This document shows, piece by piece, positions 1 to 11,139 of a DNA stretch of 64,000 nucleotides (within the stretch, counting starts at the first letter, position 1; every line of letters starts with the position of its first letter). The position numbers and the translations under genes are program-made. Location of the stretch: contig JAUJYZ010001516.1 in assembly GCA_033675265.1 (NCBI GenBank), positions 390,001 through 454,000 of the forward strand, in the 5' to 3' direction. This DNA is from Actinostola sp. cb2023 (taxonomy: Eukaryota > Cnidaria > Anthozoa > Actiniaria > Actinostolidae). The notes beneath the pieces are model-generated. The model saw nothing but the letters and a program-made list of their open reading frames with translations, had not been told where the DNA came from and did not search any database.

Positions 1-296
1 CTGCGCTTTTCAGGATTATGACTCGATGATTTACCTAACCGTATTGCCCCGCCCACTCGTCAATCATTCATAATGACGTCACTTATACTTATACAATCAC
101 TTATACAAACATTTCCAGCCTGGCAGTGCAAAGAACACTATCAAATGTCCCTACAACGGTGCCAAATAATATTATCGTTCAGCTGCGGAGTTTTTTATTT
201 AGCTTTTCTTTTCTTATCTTATTTTAAATTACTTTACCAGACAGATCAGATGACATGAACTTATCACGCCAATCACCTTCTTACATCGTGGTTATA
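1..296. other. No recognisable feature
   Basis: AT-rich unique-looking sequence before the first tandem array. The short open frames in it show no family signature. Confidence 0.5.
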
Positions 297-1190
297 GATC
301 TCTAGAGATGATCGGTCTGCTCCATATTGGTGGCTTACACCTGCGGAGTATGTTGATAGCAAAATGTGATGGAGCATTTTTTTTTGTATATTATTTCTTT
401 TCACAATTCACAATACGCAAATCGTGGTTTGGTCTTCCTGTGGTCAGAGGAGGACTGGCCACTAGATCTCTAGAGATGATCGGTCTGCTCCATATTGGTG
501 GCTTACACCTGCGGAGTATGTTGATAGCAAAATGTGATGGAGCATTTGTTTTGTCTATTATTTCTTTTCACAATACGCAAATCGTGGTTTGGTCTTCCTG
601 TGGTCAGAGGAGGACTGGCCACTAGATCTCTAGAGATGATCGGTCTGCTCCATATTGGTGGCTTACACCTGCGGAGTATGTTGATAGCAAAATGTGATGG
701 AGCATTTGTTTTGTCTATTATTTCTTTTCACAATACGCAAATCGTGGTTTGGTCTTCCTGTGGTCAGAGGAGGACTGGCCACTAGATCTCTAGAGATGAT
801 CGGTCTGCTCCATATTGGTGGCTTACACCTGCGGAGTATGTTGATAGCAAAATGTGACGGAGCATTTTTTTTGTCTATTATTTCTTTTCACAATACGCAA
901 ATCGTGGCTTGGTCTTCCTGTGGTCAGAGGAGGACTGGCCACTAGATCTCTAGAGTTGATCGATCTGCTTCATATTGGTGGCTTACACCTGCGACTTATG
1001 TTGATAGCAAAGTGGAGTATTTTTTGTCTATTATTTCTTTTCACAATACGCAAATAGTGGTTTGGTCTTCCTGTGGTCAGAGGAGGACTGGCCACTAGAT
1101 CTCTAGAGATGATCGATCTGCTTCATATTGGTGGCTTACACCTGCGGCTTATGTTGATAGCAAAGTGGAGCAACTTTTTGTCTATTGCCT
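297..1190 (+). repeat. Tandem array, about 160 bp unit, 5.5 copies
   Basis: The marker CTCTAGAGATGATCGGTCTG recurs near 302, 470, 630 and 790, and in diverged form near 950 and 1103, giving spacings of about 168, 160, 160, 160 and 153 bases. The four left-hand units are nearly identical and the last two have drifted and lost bases. Open frames of 67-105 residues across the array arise only because the unit is repeated. Confidence 0.95.
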
Positions 1191-1203
1191 CTTTGTCTCT
1201 TTG

Positions 1204-1592
1204 GAGGGGGAAGACTCCCGTGGGGATGCTCGTCGTACCTTTTAGGGGTTAAAATCGTAGTTTGGTGCCACTTAGGGTGTTTAAACCTAAAACGACCACC
1301 GTTAGAGTTATCATGGTACCTTTTTATCCTGGTACCTTTTAGGGGTTAAAATCGTAGTTTCGTACCACTTAGGGTGTTTAAACCTAAAACGACCACCGTT
1401 AGAGTTATCGCGGTACATTGTAGGGTATTTCATAAATAAAATGTTCACCTACTTGTCAGGAAACTAATTTTCATTTAAAATTATTTGTTGCCACGCCCTC
1501 AAGGTCGAGATTCTAGTACCTTTTAGGGGTTTTTGTTAAAATTACCGACGAGCATCCCCACTACCCGGCTTTCGATGGGAGTTCCCCCGGGT
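1204..1592. mobile_element. Coral-type inverted-repeat element with TTTAGGGGT core
   Basis: The left end carries ACTCCCGTGGGGATGCTCG (about 1214) and the right end carries its complement, CGAGCATCCCC followed by GGGAGTTCCCCC (about 1545-1590). Inside are two direct copies of a block of about 80 bases (1235-1318 and 1331-1414) with TACCTTTTAGGGGTTAAAA, and a third degenerate start near 1516. From memory, repeats with GGGATGCTCGTCG ends and a TTAGGGGT interior are abundant in anthozoan genomes. No transposase is present, so it would be non-autonomous. Confidence 0.7.
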
Positions 1593-2262
<670 letters not shown>

Positions 2263-2315
2263 TTGCAGCTAAAAGCAAAGCTGAATTGTGTAAAACTTCA
2301 CAATAAGTTTGAATA

Positions 2316-2329
2316 AAATAATAATAATA

Positions 2330-2371
<42 letters not shown>

Positions 2372-2372
2372 T
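2316..2372. repeat. (AAT)n microsatellite
   Basis: About 17 AAT units with one or two interruptions. Confidence 0.95.
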
Positions 2373-3010
2373 AATAATTGAATAAAATGTACATATATAA
2401 CTGAACTGAACGCACCTGTGGAGAAAGATGGCGGCTGCTTTAGCTTGAGTGTTATATTCAAGAAATTCACTTATCGATTGTCAGACGGCAATGTAAATAA
2501 GATGACTTGTCTTGATGGATGGATTGTACACAGGACGATTTTTAGCGGCGCAACGTTTTACGATGACATGTTTCCACAACGAAGACTGTGCTAAAAATCG
2601 CCCAACACTCCATGTTAAATAATCTTAATTGTTGAGCGAAAAATCTTCGTTAATTTGTCCCGTGTAATATCACCTTCAATGGCAGATATTTAATGATTAT
2701 GTGGTTGTCCAATATACCTCGATTATAGTACTGCATGGTAAACGAGGGTCAGCATTTGAATAACCATTCAATTCATTTATTAACCTTAAGTCTAGATTTG
2801 CTACCAGTCTTTATCAAGTATACTTGAAAAAACGCGCGATCAAACCTTGAAGATTCGTTGGAAGTTCATTTTTGGAAATGTACAAAACATCAATTTCCAA
2901 TGAATTTCCAAGAGCGCGCTTCGTTCCAATGAACAACCAGGCCTAGATGTAACTCCCATACGTAATTAGAGGCGTTTTCGTATGAGTTGGAAAGTTACGG
3001 TGACGTGCTG
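2373..3010. other. Non-coding stretch with one short hairpin
   Basis: The only structure seen is an imperfect inverted repeat at about 2533-2605, ACGATTTTTAGC against GCTAAAAATCGCC, probably a short non-autonomous element. Nothing else is recognised. Confidence 0.4.
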
Positions 3011-3011
3011 T

Positions 3012-3458
3012 ATATTATTGAAAGAGTTTGATTGGATGAGATGCATCTGCTCGCTTTTTGATTGGTTCAGAAAGAAAGCCATTTGAGTGTCACGGTACCG
3101 TGCCGTATTGAAAGAGTTTGATTGGATGAGATGCATCTGCTCGCTTTTTGTAGTTCAGAAAGAAAGCCATTTGAGTGTCACGGTACCGTGCCGTATTGAA
3201 AGAGTTTGATTGGATGAGATGCATCTGCACGCTTTTTGATTGGTTCAGAAAGGAAGCCATTTGAGTGTCACGGTACCGTGCCGTATTGAAAGAGTTTGAT
3301 TGGATGAGATGCATCTGCTCGCTTTTTGATTGGTTCAGAAAGAAAGCCATTTGAGTGTCACGGTACCGTGCCGTATTGATAGAGTTTGATTGGATGAGAT
3401 GCATCTGCACGCTTTTTGATTGGTTCAGAAAGGAAACCATTTGAGTGTCACGGTACCA
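3012..3458 (+). repeat. Tandem array, 88-90 bp unit, 5 copies
   Basis: ATTGAAAGAGTTTGATTGGA starts at about 3017, 3107, 3195, 3285 and 3375 (ATTGATAGAG in the last). Each unit ends in the 12-base perfect palindrome CACGGTACCGTG. Units alternate between CTGCTCGC and CTGCACGC variants. The minus-strand 126-residue ORF is a repeat artefact. Confidence 0.95.
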
Positions 3459-3719
3459 CAGGGTTCCCACTCAAGGTTTCCCACATAGATCTTTTGCTTG
3501 ATTTTGTTCTCTCAAAATGTTTTGCTAATTCAATTTTTAATTGCGATAAGACATTTAATGATTAGTTGGTTCAATAAAAACGTCTACAGTTTAAATAATC
3601 GTTATGTGATGTCGAATAGGCGACATGTTTACTCTGCTTATATTACTTTTAGCGCGGCAGCTGGCGTTAAAATGGTTTACAGGAAGAAAGTCTCGGTTTT
3701 GAATCAAAGGCACTCGTTG

Positions 3720-4615
3720 GCCAACTCGTGGATTACCACCCTAAAGTTGTGAGCCTGCGATGTACTTCAGCGGCAACGTAATGAAAGATGTCATCCCTAT
3801 AACTCGTGGATTACCACCCCCTCCCCCAAAGTTGTGAGCCTGCGATGTACTTCAGCGGCAACGTAATGAAAGTTTACAGTCGAGTGAGTGATCCCAAAAT
3901 TGTCCCACTGTCATCCCTATAACTCGTGGATTACCACACCCTCTCCCAAAGTTGTGAGCCTGCGATGTACTTCAGCGGCAACGTAATGAAAGTTTACAAT
4001 CGAGTGAGTGATCCCAAATTGTCCCACTGTCATCCCTATAACTCGTGGATTACCACACCCTCTCCCAAAGTTGTGAGCCTGCGATGTACTTCAGCGGCAA
4101 CGTAATGAAAGTTTACAATCGAGTGAGTGATCCCAAAATTGTCCCACTGTCATCCCTATAACTCGTGGATTACCACACCCTCTCCCAAAGTTGTGAGCCT
4201 GCGATGTACTTCAGCGGCAACGTAGTGAAAGTTTACAGTCGAGTGAGTGATCCCAAAATGTCCCACTGTCATCCCTATAACTCGTGGATTACCACCCCCT
4301 CTCCCAAAGTTGTGAACCTGCGATATACTTCAGCGGCAACGTAGTGAAAGTTTACAATCGAGTGAGTGATCCCAAAATTGTCCCAATGTCATCCCTATAA
4401 TTCGTGGATTACCACCCCCAATTCGATTACCAATTCGATTACCACCACCAATTCGTGGATTACCACTTCCGCCAAAGTTGTGAACCTGCGATGTATTTCA
4501 GCGGCAACGTAATGAAAGTTTACAATCGAGTGAGGTATCCCAAAATTGTCCCAATGTCATCCCTATTATTCGTTGATTACATAATCCACGAGTTAAATAC
4601 GTCAGTGTATATACG
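3720..4615 (+). repeat. Tandem array, about 120 bp unit, 7 or more copies
   Basis: ACTCGTGGATTACCACC recurs near 3723, 3801, 3921, 4041, 4160 and 4279, then near 4400 as ATTCGTGGATTACCACC, followed by GTTGTGAGCCTGCGATGTA and CAGCGGCAACGTA. The last units (4400-4615) are rearranged, with the ACCACCAATTCG segment locally reduplicated. Confidence 0.95.
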
Positions 4616-4622
4616 CTTAGCG

Positions 4623-4674
4623 TGACCACCGTGCATGACCACCGTGCGTGACCACCGTGCGTGACCACCGTGCA
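4623..4674 (+). repeat. Short GACCACCGTGC repeat
   Basis: Four direct copies of GTGACCACCGTGC/ATGACCACCGTGC lie immediately after the 120-bp array. Confidence 0.85.
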
Positions 4675-5615
4675 CGTTTTTGTTGCGCGCGCTTTTCAGT
4701 ACATGAAACGCGCGGCACGTCTTTGCAACAGTGTAATAAGGATAACTTTTTTTAAATGTCACTTTTCTGAACCTCAGACTACAGTTACTTTATCATATTA
4801 GAGTTAACAAAAGGAAATAAAAAAATGAGGGACACCGCCGGTGTCTTCATTCGGAGCTGTACCATAAACTTTGTAAATTTGGCCGCCATTTTGAATTCCG
4901 AGGGGAGACTGGGTATTAATAAATAGATAGCTTCTGATGGCTCTATTCAAAAGCGAAACCATGTGTTTATTGTTGTTATTCAAACTGGTCTGTGGGAAAT
5001 GCTTCATTGGATTCCGGTACCTCACGGTTAAAAAACAAACGCCAATCAGAGTACTCGAACTCAGTCCCCAAACATTTGCAACAGACTTGTTTAACATTTG
5101 AAAATTCAATTCTGTTATTATTCCACAGACAACAGAATGAAAACCCTTATACGTAGTCACAACAGGAAGCCCAAGGTCGTGAATTTCATCCAATTGCCAC
5201 AGAGGTTAATAAAGCCAGTCTAGCTAAGGTAAACCGTTTATTTAAAAAAATGTTTAATTTTATTAGTATTTTAATACTAATAAAATTAATTAATTAATTA
5301 ATTAATTAAATTAATTATGATTAATTTAAAAAAAAATGATTGCGCGTGTACATAAACCTAAAAATAGAACTCTAAGAAATTCAACTTGTTTGAGCAAGAA
5401 ATGCTAAGTTTGCTGATTAGAAAACCTTCATTTTAGTATTTGGATAAGTCCACGTGCAGCCACATTTCTCATTATTGATTATGTTGGATGACTTACACGT
5501 GGTATATACGAGTCATTAACAATCTCGTATCCAGGCTCTTTTCCTCATTCCCAGTCGCTAAGAGCCTGGGTACAATTGAATGTTACTTCGTACTCCGAAG
5601 TTATATTTATATAAA
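4675..5615. other. Gene-free stretch; ATTA tract at 5276-5312
   Basis: A minus-strand 129-residue frame at 4804-5193 has no recognisable domain and looks like chance or old repeat sequence. An AATTAATTAATT tract lies at about 5276-5312. Confidence 0.45.
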
Positions 5616-5828
5616 TTATCTCCGATGATATGGAATTAATTTCGGATTTTTCTCGGCTGCGTCCGAAGGGTTACCGAGAGGCTTCCGAACAAAGTCGTAA
5701 ATGTAGGTCATATCGGAATAGCAGCCGAATTTTGATCTGGTGATTACTAAGTTTCTTCTTGCACGACGTACAAATGTCTCGGTTTTTTGAATCCAATGTG
5801 CGTTAGAAGTTTTGTCGGTTGATTCCAT
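5616..5828 (-). CDS. Possible frameshifted continuation of the 5747-6490 gene
   Basis: This minus-strand frame overlaps the end of the preceding coding region by about 80 bases. It reads NAHWIQKTETFVRRARRNLV and later YIYDFVRKPLG before ending at 5616. Its composition looks protein-like and resembles the upstream part, whereas the tail of the other frame (PTKLLTHIGFKKPRHLYVV) is equally open. One frame must be spurious near the end, or a one-base indel near 5815-5828 separates two halves of one gene. The sequence alone does not decide. Confidence 0.3.
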   Translation of the reverse strand: MESTDKTSNAHWIQKTETFVRRARRNLVITRSKFGCYSDMTYIYDFVRKPLGNPSDAAEKNPKLIPYHRR

Positions 5829-6490
5829 TTCTTGACGATTTCGATGGAAATATCATCAATATCAGTTCCTTGTTTATCTAACATCCCGTACTTACTTTTG
5901 AGACGAGCTGTCTGGATGTTCAGAAAAGATGGCATCTCACTCCAAAACTCCCTCAGTTGCTTGAGCGTCAAATTGTGACCCTCGATCAAAGTAGGAGTGA
6001 AGTCCATTCCACTGTTGTTTGTAACAACTGATCCTTTATTCTTCGACGACGCAGTTACACTTCTGTGATGAGGATTGTTTGTAAGGTGCAGGTTGTTCAT
6101 TACTCGTTGAATCTCTCGCTCCTTCTCTGTCTGCATGTCTAGCTGTCGTAGTTTAGGAATCACGTCCAGACGTGGTTCCCTGCTGTACGCCCGAGTCCTT
6201 CCCAAAGGCTGTACATTTTTAGGAGGCTTTCGCCAACTGGTCATTTTCCCAATTTTCCTAAGTTCATTGGATGTTCTTTTATCTTTGGCTTTGACTCCTC
6301 GATCCAAACTCAACCCAACCCTACTCCTCGAGTGGGCCTTGGGAAACACCTGTTTATGGTATTGGTTTGGGATCGTGCTTGGGGTGTGGTCGTGATGAAG
6401 TTTTTTGAAAGCATCAACAAGATCAATAGGAAGTGGTTGGTATCTGGACACTTTTCCCTCCAAGTGCAACGTTGTCAAAGACATATCCAT
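5747..6490 (-). CDS. Unrecognised basic protein (247 aa, likely one exon of a larger gene)
   Basis: I do not recognise this protein. It is hydrophilic and rich in Lys, Arg, His and Pro, with no membrane segment or signal peptide. Residues 20-110 are strongly basic (for example MTSWRKPPKNVQPLGRTRAY) and are followed by a charged stretch with KLRQLDMQTEKEREIQRVM, which may be helical. I chose the Met at 6490. The open frame runs upstream to 6577, but that part lies partly in a 12-bp minisatellite, and the bases just before the Met read GTATTCTTCAG on the minus strand, a good splice-acceptor pattern. The coding region may therefore be a 3' exon whose first codon lies elsewhere. A second frame overlaps its 3' end (5616-5828) and reads like a continuation, so a frameshift is possible. 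It is on the same strand as the coding region at 9013-9717, but a link is unproven. Confidence 0.5.
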   Translation of the reverse strand: MDMSLTTLHLEGKVSRYQPLPIDLVDAFKKLHHDHTPSTIPNQYHKQVFPKAHSRSRVGLSLDRGVKAKDKRTSNELRKIGKMTSWRKPPKNVQPLGRTRAYSREPRLDVIPKLRQLDMQTEKEREIQRVMNNLHLTNNPHHRSVTASSKNKGSVVTNNSGMDFTPTLIEGHNLTLKQLREFWSEMPSFLNIQTARLKSKYGMLDKQGTDIDDISIEIVKKWNQPTKLLTHIGFKKPRHLYVVQEET

Positions 6491-6539
6491 GCTGAAGAAT
6501 ACAAAGCTCACATCAGGAACAAGGCTTTGTGGAGTGGAA

Positions 6540-7036
6540 CACTGGAAATGTCCAAGGAATTTCCAAGGAATGTCCAAGAAATTTCAAAGAAATGTCCAAG
6601 AAATGTCCAAGGAATGTCCAAGGAATCTCCAAGAATGTCCAAGGAATCTCCAAGAATGTCCAAGGAATTTCCAAGGAATGTCCAAGAAATTTCAAAGAAA
6701 TGTCCAAGAAATGTCCAAGGAATGTCCAAGGAATCTCCAAGAATGTCCAAGGAATCTCCAAGAATGTCCAAGGAATTTCCATGGAATCTCCAAGAAATTT
6801 CCATGAAATGTCCAAGAAATTTCCATGAAATGTCCAAGGAATTTCCAAGGAATGTCCAAGGAATGCCAAGGAATTTTCAAGAAATGTCCAAGGAATGCCC
6901 AAGGAATTTCCATGGAATATCCAAGAAATTTCCATGAAATGCCCAAGAAATTTCCAAGAAATGTCCAAGGAAATTCCAAGAAATGTCCAAGGAATTTCCA
7001 AGGAATGTCCAAGGAATGTCCAATCGTTTGGACGTT
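6540..7036 (+). repeat. 12-bp minisatellite (AATGTCCAAGGA / AATTTCCAAGGA)
   Basis: About 40 units of a 12-base motif built on TCCAAGGAAT, with AATGTCCAAG, AATTTCCAAG, AATCTCCAAG and later CCATGGAAT variants. A 110-base higher-order block is repeated exactly (about 6549-6658 and 6660-6768). Because 12 is a multiple of three, long frames are open on both strands; these are not genes. Confidence 0.97.
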
Positions 7037-7084
7037 TCCAAGAATTAATTAAATCATTTAATCATCATCTTATTAATTAAAGAC

Positions 7085-7085
7085 C

Positions 7086-7123
<38 letters not shown>
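7085..7123. repeat. (GATT)n microsatellite
   Basis: About nine uninterrupted TTGA/GATT units. Confidence 0.95.
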
Positions 7124-7124
<1 letters not shown>

Positions 7125-8500
7125 TCTAAGGGTTTGGACATTTCCAAAAATTAATTAAAGAATTTCCAAGGTGTGAAACAGTTACATCAGTAGTTGTACG
7201 TTAATACTTACTCACATGATTCCTGTTTAAAAAAAGACATTGTTTTGGGGGACTGCCAAGGCACTTTTTAGCTTTATGCGCACTTCCCTGTCAATTATTA
7301 GTCCCATGCACTTCCCGCCTCCCATGGGCTTTGGGCCTCGTTTTTTATTCAAAAGTGATCACAATTAGTTCCAAGCTCGCAAAGATCGCTCGCATACAGT
7401 AGCCATTTCCCCTCTCATTCCCGCGTGATTCTAATATAATATAACAAGCCAATGTGAATAAACTGAACTGAACTGAACTAACAAGTTTTTTGCCTGCTCT
7501 GGCATACGGTATGTCGATGATTAAAGGTTTCTCGAGAGACTTTTAAAACTTGTTCATGAGCTGAACGTAGTGCTTCACGAATAAGGTCACACATAGTGTA
7601 GAAACGGTAGAAACGAACAATATTTCGATCTGTGCATGCTGTGTTCCGTGGTCAGACATGGGTCGTATGATGGCAGCATAGTGCGCCTTCATGATACCTT
7701 CGAATCGGCCACGTTGAGCTGCGTCCTTCGTAATTCAACCTCCGTTGCAAAGAAGGATGATTATCGCCCCCTCTCCCCCACATTATTATTCGTAGTATTA
7801 TAAATAATTAGTCCAAAATTCCTGTTTGTGAGAGAAAATATGAAGTGGTTCTAGGCGTTCTAGGAACACCATGTATTCCCAGAATTGACTAGGGGACTAA
7901 TGTTAGGATCGGTTATCTTCGTATTATACTTACTGCTACTTAACTATTAGTACTCAGAGATACAGGTCATATAGTTACTGCTACTATACAACTAGTTGGA
8001 TACATCTGCCAGGACTTTTTCAGCTTACCTTCATGTAGTTGGCATGATCAAAGGATCAGACGCACTAAACAAATCGGTATCCATGGCTGAACCTTCACTG
8101 ATTAAAACTGACTTTGGCCATTTACAGTGCCATTAATGTCATCATTAGGTGTATAATAGCCTTATATTTGGAGCTTAGTTCAGTACCAAGACATTGTACT
8201 CCAATCGCCTAAGTTCTCTAGCAATTAATCGCATGATTTCTTCAGTTACTAGTTGACTAAGCGGTTTACAAACCTCTCAGGTTTATTTGTTCTTCTCACT
8301 ATAGGAATTTTAGGCAGCAGATTTGTTATGCAAATCTGTGATATTTGTAGAACGTCAAAGTGTGACAGTCATTATAACGTCATAACCCCTACTGTAGGTC
8401 AATATCAGGGAGTGTCAATATGCTAATCCACGAGTTATTGGGATCGGCTGTAAATCCACTAGTTTGCCAAACACCATATTTATTACTAACTACCGGCCAT
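7124..8500. other. No recognisable feature (1.4 kb)
   Basis: Only short open frames are present. A brief CTGAA repeat (AACTGAACTGAACTGAACT) lies near 7460. Nothing else is recognised. Confidence 0.5.
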
Positions 8501-8703
8501 TAATAGACCTCTTTAGCTTGTATGCAAATTGCCCATTTCAAACCATGTGATGTAAACATGATATTCTCTGGAGAATTGTTCCTTTATATTTCTGAAATTT
8601 ATTCGTTCATATTGAAAGGACTAATTATTCTCCAGAGAACACCACGTTTACATCACATGGTTTGAAATGGGCAATTTACATACGAAGCTAAAGAGGTCTA
8701 TTA
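8501..8703. mobile_element. MITE-like hairpin, about 203 bp, 75-bp terminal inverted repeats
   Basis: The left end TAATAGACCTCTTTAGCTTG is matched by the right end AGCTAAAGAGGTCTATTA, and the inverted repeat continues through AAACCATGTGATGTAAAC and TTCTCTGGAGAA on both sides. The loop is about 45 bases and there is no coding capacity. Confidence 0.85.
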
Positions 8704-9012
8704 TTATTATTACCATTAATTTTTATTATTATTAATTCGTCCACAAATGAGCCGAAAATGGCCGTGTAGATGTCATTTTTATTACTATTTTTATTACTAA
8801 TTTTAATGCGTGAATACCATTATTAATATTATTAATCCAGCCACAAAGGGGGCAAAAATGTTGTGTTCACGGAGTTGCCGTAATGTTTGATTAAATGTTA
8901 AAATAAATTGAGCTTTTTCGGGTCCAAAATAAAGTGGTGGTCGAAATAACGAGGTGGTCGTAATAACGAGGTGACCGTAAGACTATGCTCCAATATATAC
9001 ATTATCAAAAGG
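8704..9012. other. AT-rich spacer with a short GAGGTGGTCG repeat
   Basis: TATTATTA tracts are followed at about 8930-8985 by three copies of GGTGGTCG(A/T)AATAACGA-like sequence. These resemble the outward-facing ends of the GCGACCACC element at 39.1 kb and may be a relic of a related transposon. Confidence 0.4.
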
Positions 9013-9717
9013 TCAAATTTTAGGCAGTCTTACTTCAATGTACTTTTTACTAGTCTCTTGTTTGGGGACCATGGTCCTTCGATGTTTTGAGCTACCAGTA
9101 GCCTTTCTCATATAGCGTAAAGTCTCTGGTGAAATTGTTGGTAACTGGAGCAAGGAACGACTAGGGGGATAAAGTTCTATAGAAGAAGCGTCTTGGATGG
9201 CTTGTGCCAACATTGCCTGAGCCAACAGCGGTGCGACCAAACGTCTTGGCGTGACTTCGAGGTCAGGAAATTCTAGAATCTGTCTGTGTACGATGACGTT
9301 CCTTTGATGCAGCAATGAGCAATCGGCACAAGGACCTATAACATCGCAATACTGTCGACCAAACGCACACTTGGGCACGGGCGTCTTCGGCTCCAAGAAG
9401 AATCGAATCTTCGATTCCTCGTTCATGAATCCACCGCAATCTCCACAACGATTGTCCCTGAAAATTCTGTCTCCTAGTCTACTGTTCATTGCAATATAGT
9501 CTTGATAACTTTTCATGCTCCCACCGTGCTTGTGTTTGTACCAATACTGCAGCCCACCACTCAGTCTGTCTGATAAACTCTGAAAGCCTATCTGCTGGCG
9601 TGCTTTCAGTTGAGAATTCTTTGGTTGCCAATCAGCTTTTTTTCTGGCAGTAATTAGACTTAATTCTCTGTCTTTTTGTATGAACGGTGAATGTTGCTGT
9701 TTCTCTGTGTATGGCAT
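9013..9717 (-). CDS. Unrecognised cysteine-containing protein (234 aa)
   Basis: I do not recognise this protein. It starts MPYTEKQQHSPFIQKDRELS, and an in-frame TGA lies five codons upstream of the ATG, which supports the start unless an intron intervenes. The N-terminal 90 residues are basic and aromatic (GGLQYWYKHKHGG). Residues 90-140 hold a Cys cluster, RCGDCGG, then PKCAFGRQYCDVIGPCADC, seven cysteines that could bind zinc or form disulfides. The C-terminal part is Ala/Leu-rich (LVAPLLAQAMLAQAIQDASS) and ends with basic residues. No signal peptide or membrane helix is seen. A donor-like GTAAGA (GAA then GTAAGACTG) occurs five codons before the stop, so the last residues could be intron read-through and the gene may continue towards 6490. 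Composition and length argue for a real coding exon; function is unknown. Confidence 0.55.
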   Translation of the reverse strand: MPYTEKQQHSPFIQKDRELSLITARKKADWQPKNSQLKARQQIGFQSLSDRLSGGLQYWYKHKHGGSMKSYQDYIAMNSRLGDRIFRDNRCGDCGGFMNEESKIRFFLEPKTPVPKCAFGRQYCDVIGPCADCSLLHQRNVIVHRQILEFPDLEVTPRRLVAPLLAQAMLAQAIQDASSIELYPPSRSLLQLPTISPETLRYMRKATGSSKHRRTMVPKQETSKKYIEVRLPKI

Positions 9718-10151
9718 AGTTTTAATAGCTCCTCAACGACGTAGCATCATCCAGACATACTCTTTCTTCCATCTCGAGCTAATGGTCCTCGAAACTCCAA
9801 ATTGAAGATAATTAAAGTCTATTATTTGAACAACATTGGCGTGATTTTCTTAGTCCTTGATGATTGCTGTTGAGATGTTTTTCTCTTATCGTTTGCTCAC
9901 AGTTCCTTTCTCGTAGTTTTGTTTCAAATCTTCACGCCATGTTATATATGTTTACAGTAGTTATTAATCCTTGTCCTTGACTACTAACTTAGCGATATAT
10001 TTGGTAACCTAATGAGCACTAAGCGTACAATAGAGAGGTCACCCTGGCTTTTGTCATGCCACTTTGCGCATTGTTTTGATTGGACGGCGGTGGACAAACA
10101 AAATCAGTCAGGCGTTACACACGCGTTACACAAGCTTGGCCACAGGAAACC
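9718..10151. other. No recognisable feature
   Basis: Presumed upstream region of the preceding coding region; no specific promoter signal could be supported. Confidence 0.4.
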
Positions 10152-10445
10152 CAATTAGCCACTTTAGAAACGAGTGGAGGACTGGGAACGAGTTTTTAGA
10201 ATTAATCTAATTAAGAAATGAACCTCAAGAAAGAGCATATCAGAATTAGTAAGTTTCAGGAGTTTGATAGGGTTTGGACAAGTAGTAAATGAATTACTGC
10301 AGACATCAGTTCAAAAACTGCAAAAACTGCAAAGAAATGTATACATGGATACAGGGGACGCTGGGTCCCCTGTAACCATACATATCTTTGTAAAATTTTG
10401 CGATGCTTGGAAAGCTGTAATATATATAAATTATGACCTTCATCG
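10152..10445 (+). mobile_element. Diverged or partial copy of the TTAGCCACTTTAGAAACGAG element
   Basis: AATTAGCCACTTTAGAAACG, GGACTGGGAACGAG, AAAGAGCATATCAGAATTAG and GGAGTTTGATAGGGTTTGGA occur in the same order as in the element at 31301-31704. The centre also matches (GCAAAGAAATGTAT, then a hairpin around GGGGACGCTGGGTCCCC). The right terminal repeat is not recognisable here. Confidence 0.75.
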
Positions 10446-10853
10446 TTTTAAAACTACTTGATCACTCCTCTTGTTCGTTTTGTTCGCTCTATCCTGAAAC
10501 AATCGACCATCTATTTGTTGAATGCATTGAATCTAAGAATTTATATTTTGAAATAAGAATTTGGCTTATGAATTTTGAACTTTAACTTCCAGAATCTAAC
10601 ATTAAAAATATCATACTGGGTGTTGAAGATGTCATGACAAATTACATAATATTGTTATATAAACTCTTAATATATAAAGCAAGAGAAAAAGGAAAGACAC
10701 CATCCTTATGACAATTTAAGAATTTTCTAAGGTATCATAAAAACATAGAATATAAAGTGGCCAACAAAAAAAATATTATTCCAAAACACAAGAGTAAATG
10801 GAATAAATTATCTTCTGCAATGATGTAATTCTATAGACTGGCAAAAGCACAAG
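10446..10853. other. AT-rich stretch without features
   Basis: No supported ORF or repeat. Confidence 0.5.
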
Positions 10854-11119
10854 ACAGTTTTATTGTATTGTTGTTGTTCTGTAGTGTTACTGTAGTATTA
10901 TTGTAGTTTATTGCAGTATTATTGTAGCATTATTGTATTTTATTGTAGTAATATTATAGTATTATTGATTGTAATATTGTAAGCATATGCTTACAATATT
11001 ACAATCAATAATACTATAATATTACTACAATAAAATACAATAATGCTACAATAATACTGCAATAAACTACAATAATACTACAGTAACACTACAGAACAAC
11101 AACAATACAATAAAACTGT
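10854..11119. repeat. Perfect 266-bp palindrome with no spacer
   Basis: The two 133-base arms meet at AAGCAT/ATGCTT (axis between 10986 and 10987). I compared the arms base by base and found no mismatch. Complementarity stops at 10853/11120. The arms are made of GTAGTATTATT-type sequence. This is either a very young inverted duplication or a foldback assembly artefact. Confidence 0.95.
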
Positions 11120-11139
11120 TTTATTGCATAAAAAAAAAA

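Noticed and set aside
4804..5193. 129-aa minus-strand frame
   Set aside because: No domain, no neighbouring splice signals and composition typical of dispersed repeat sequence.
6332..7080. Frames of 60-201 aa with NVQGISKECPRNF-like repeats on both strands
   Set aside because: Artefact of the 12-bp minisatellite, whose length is a multiple of three.
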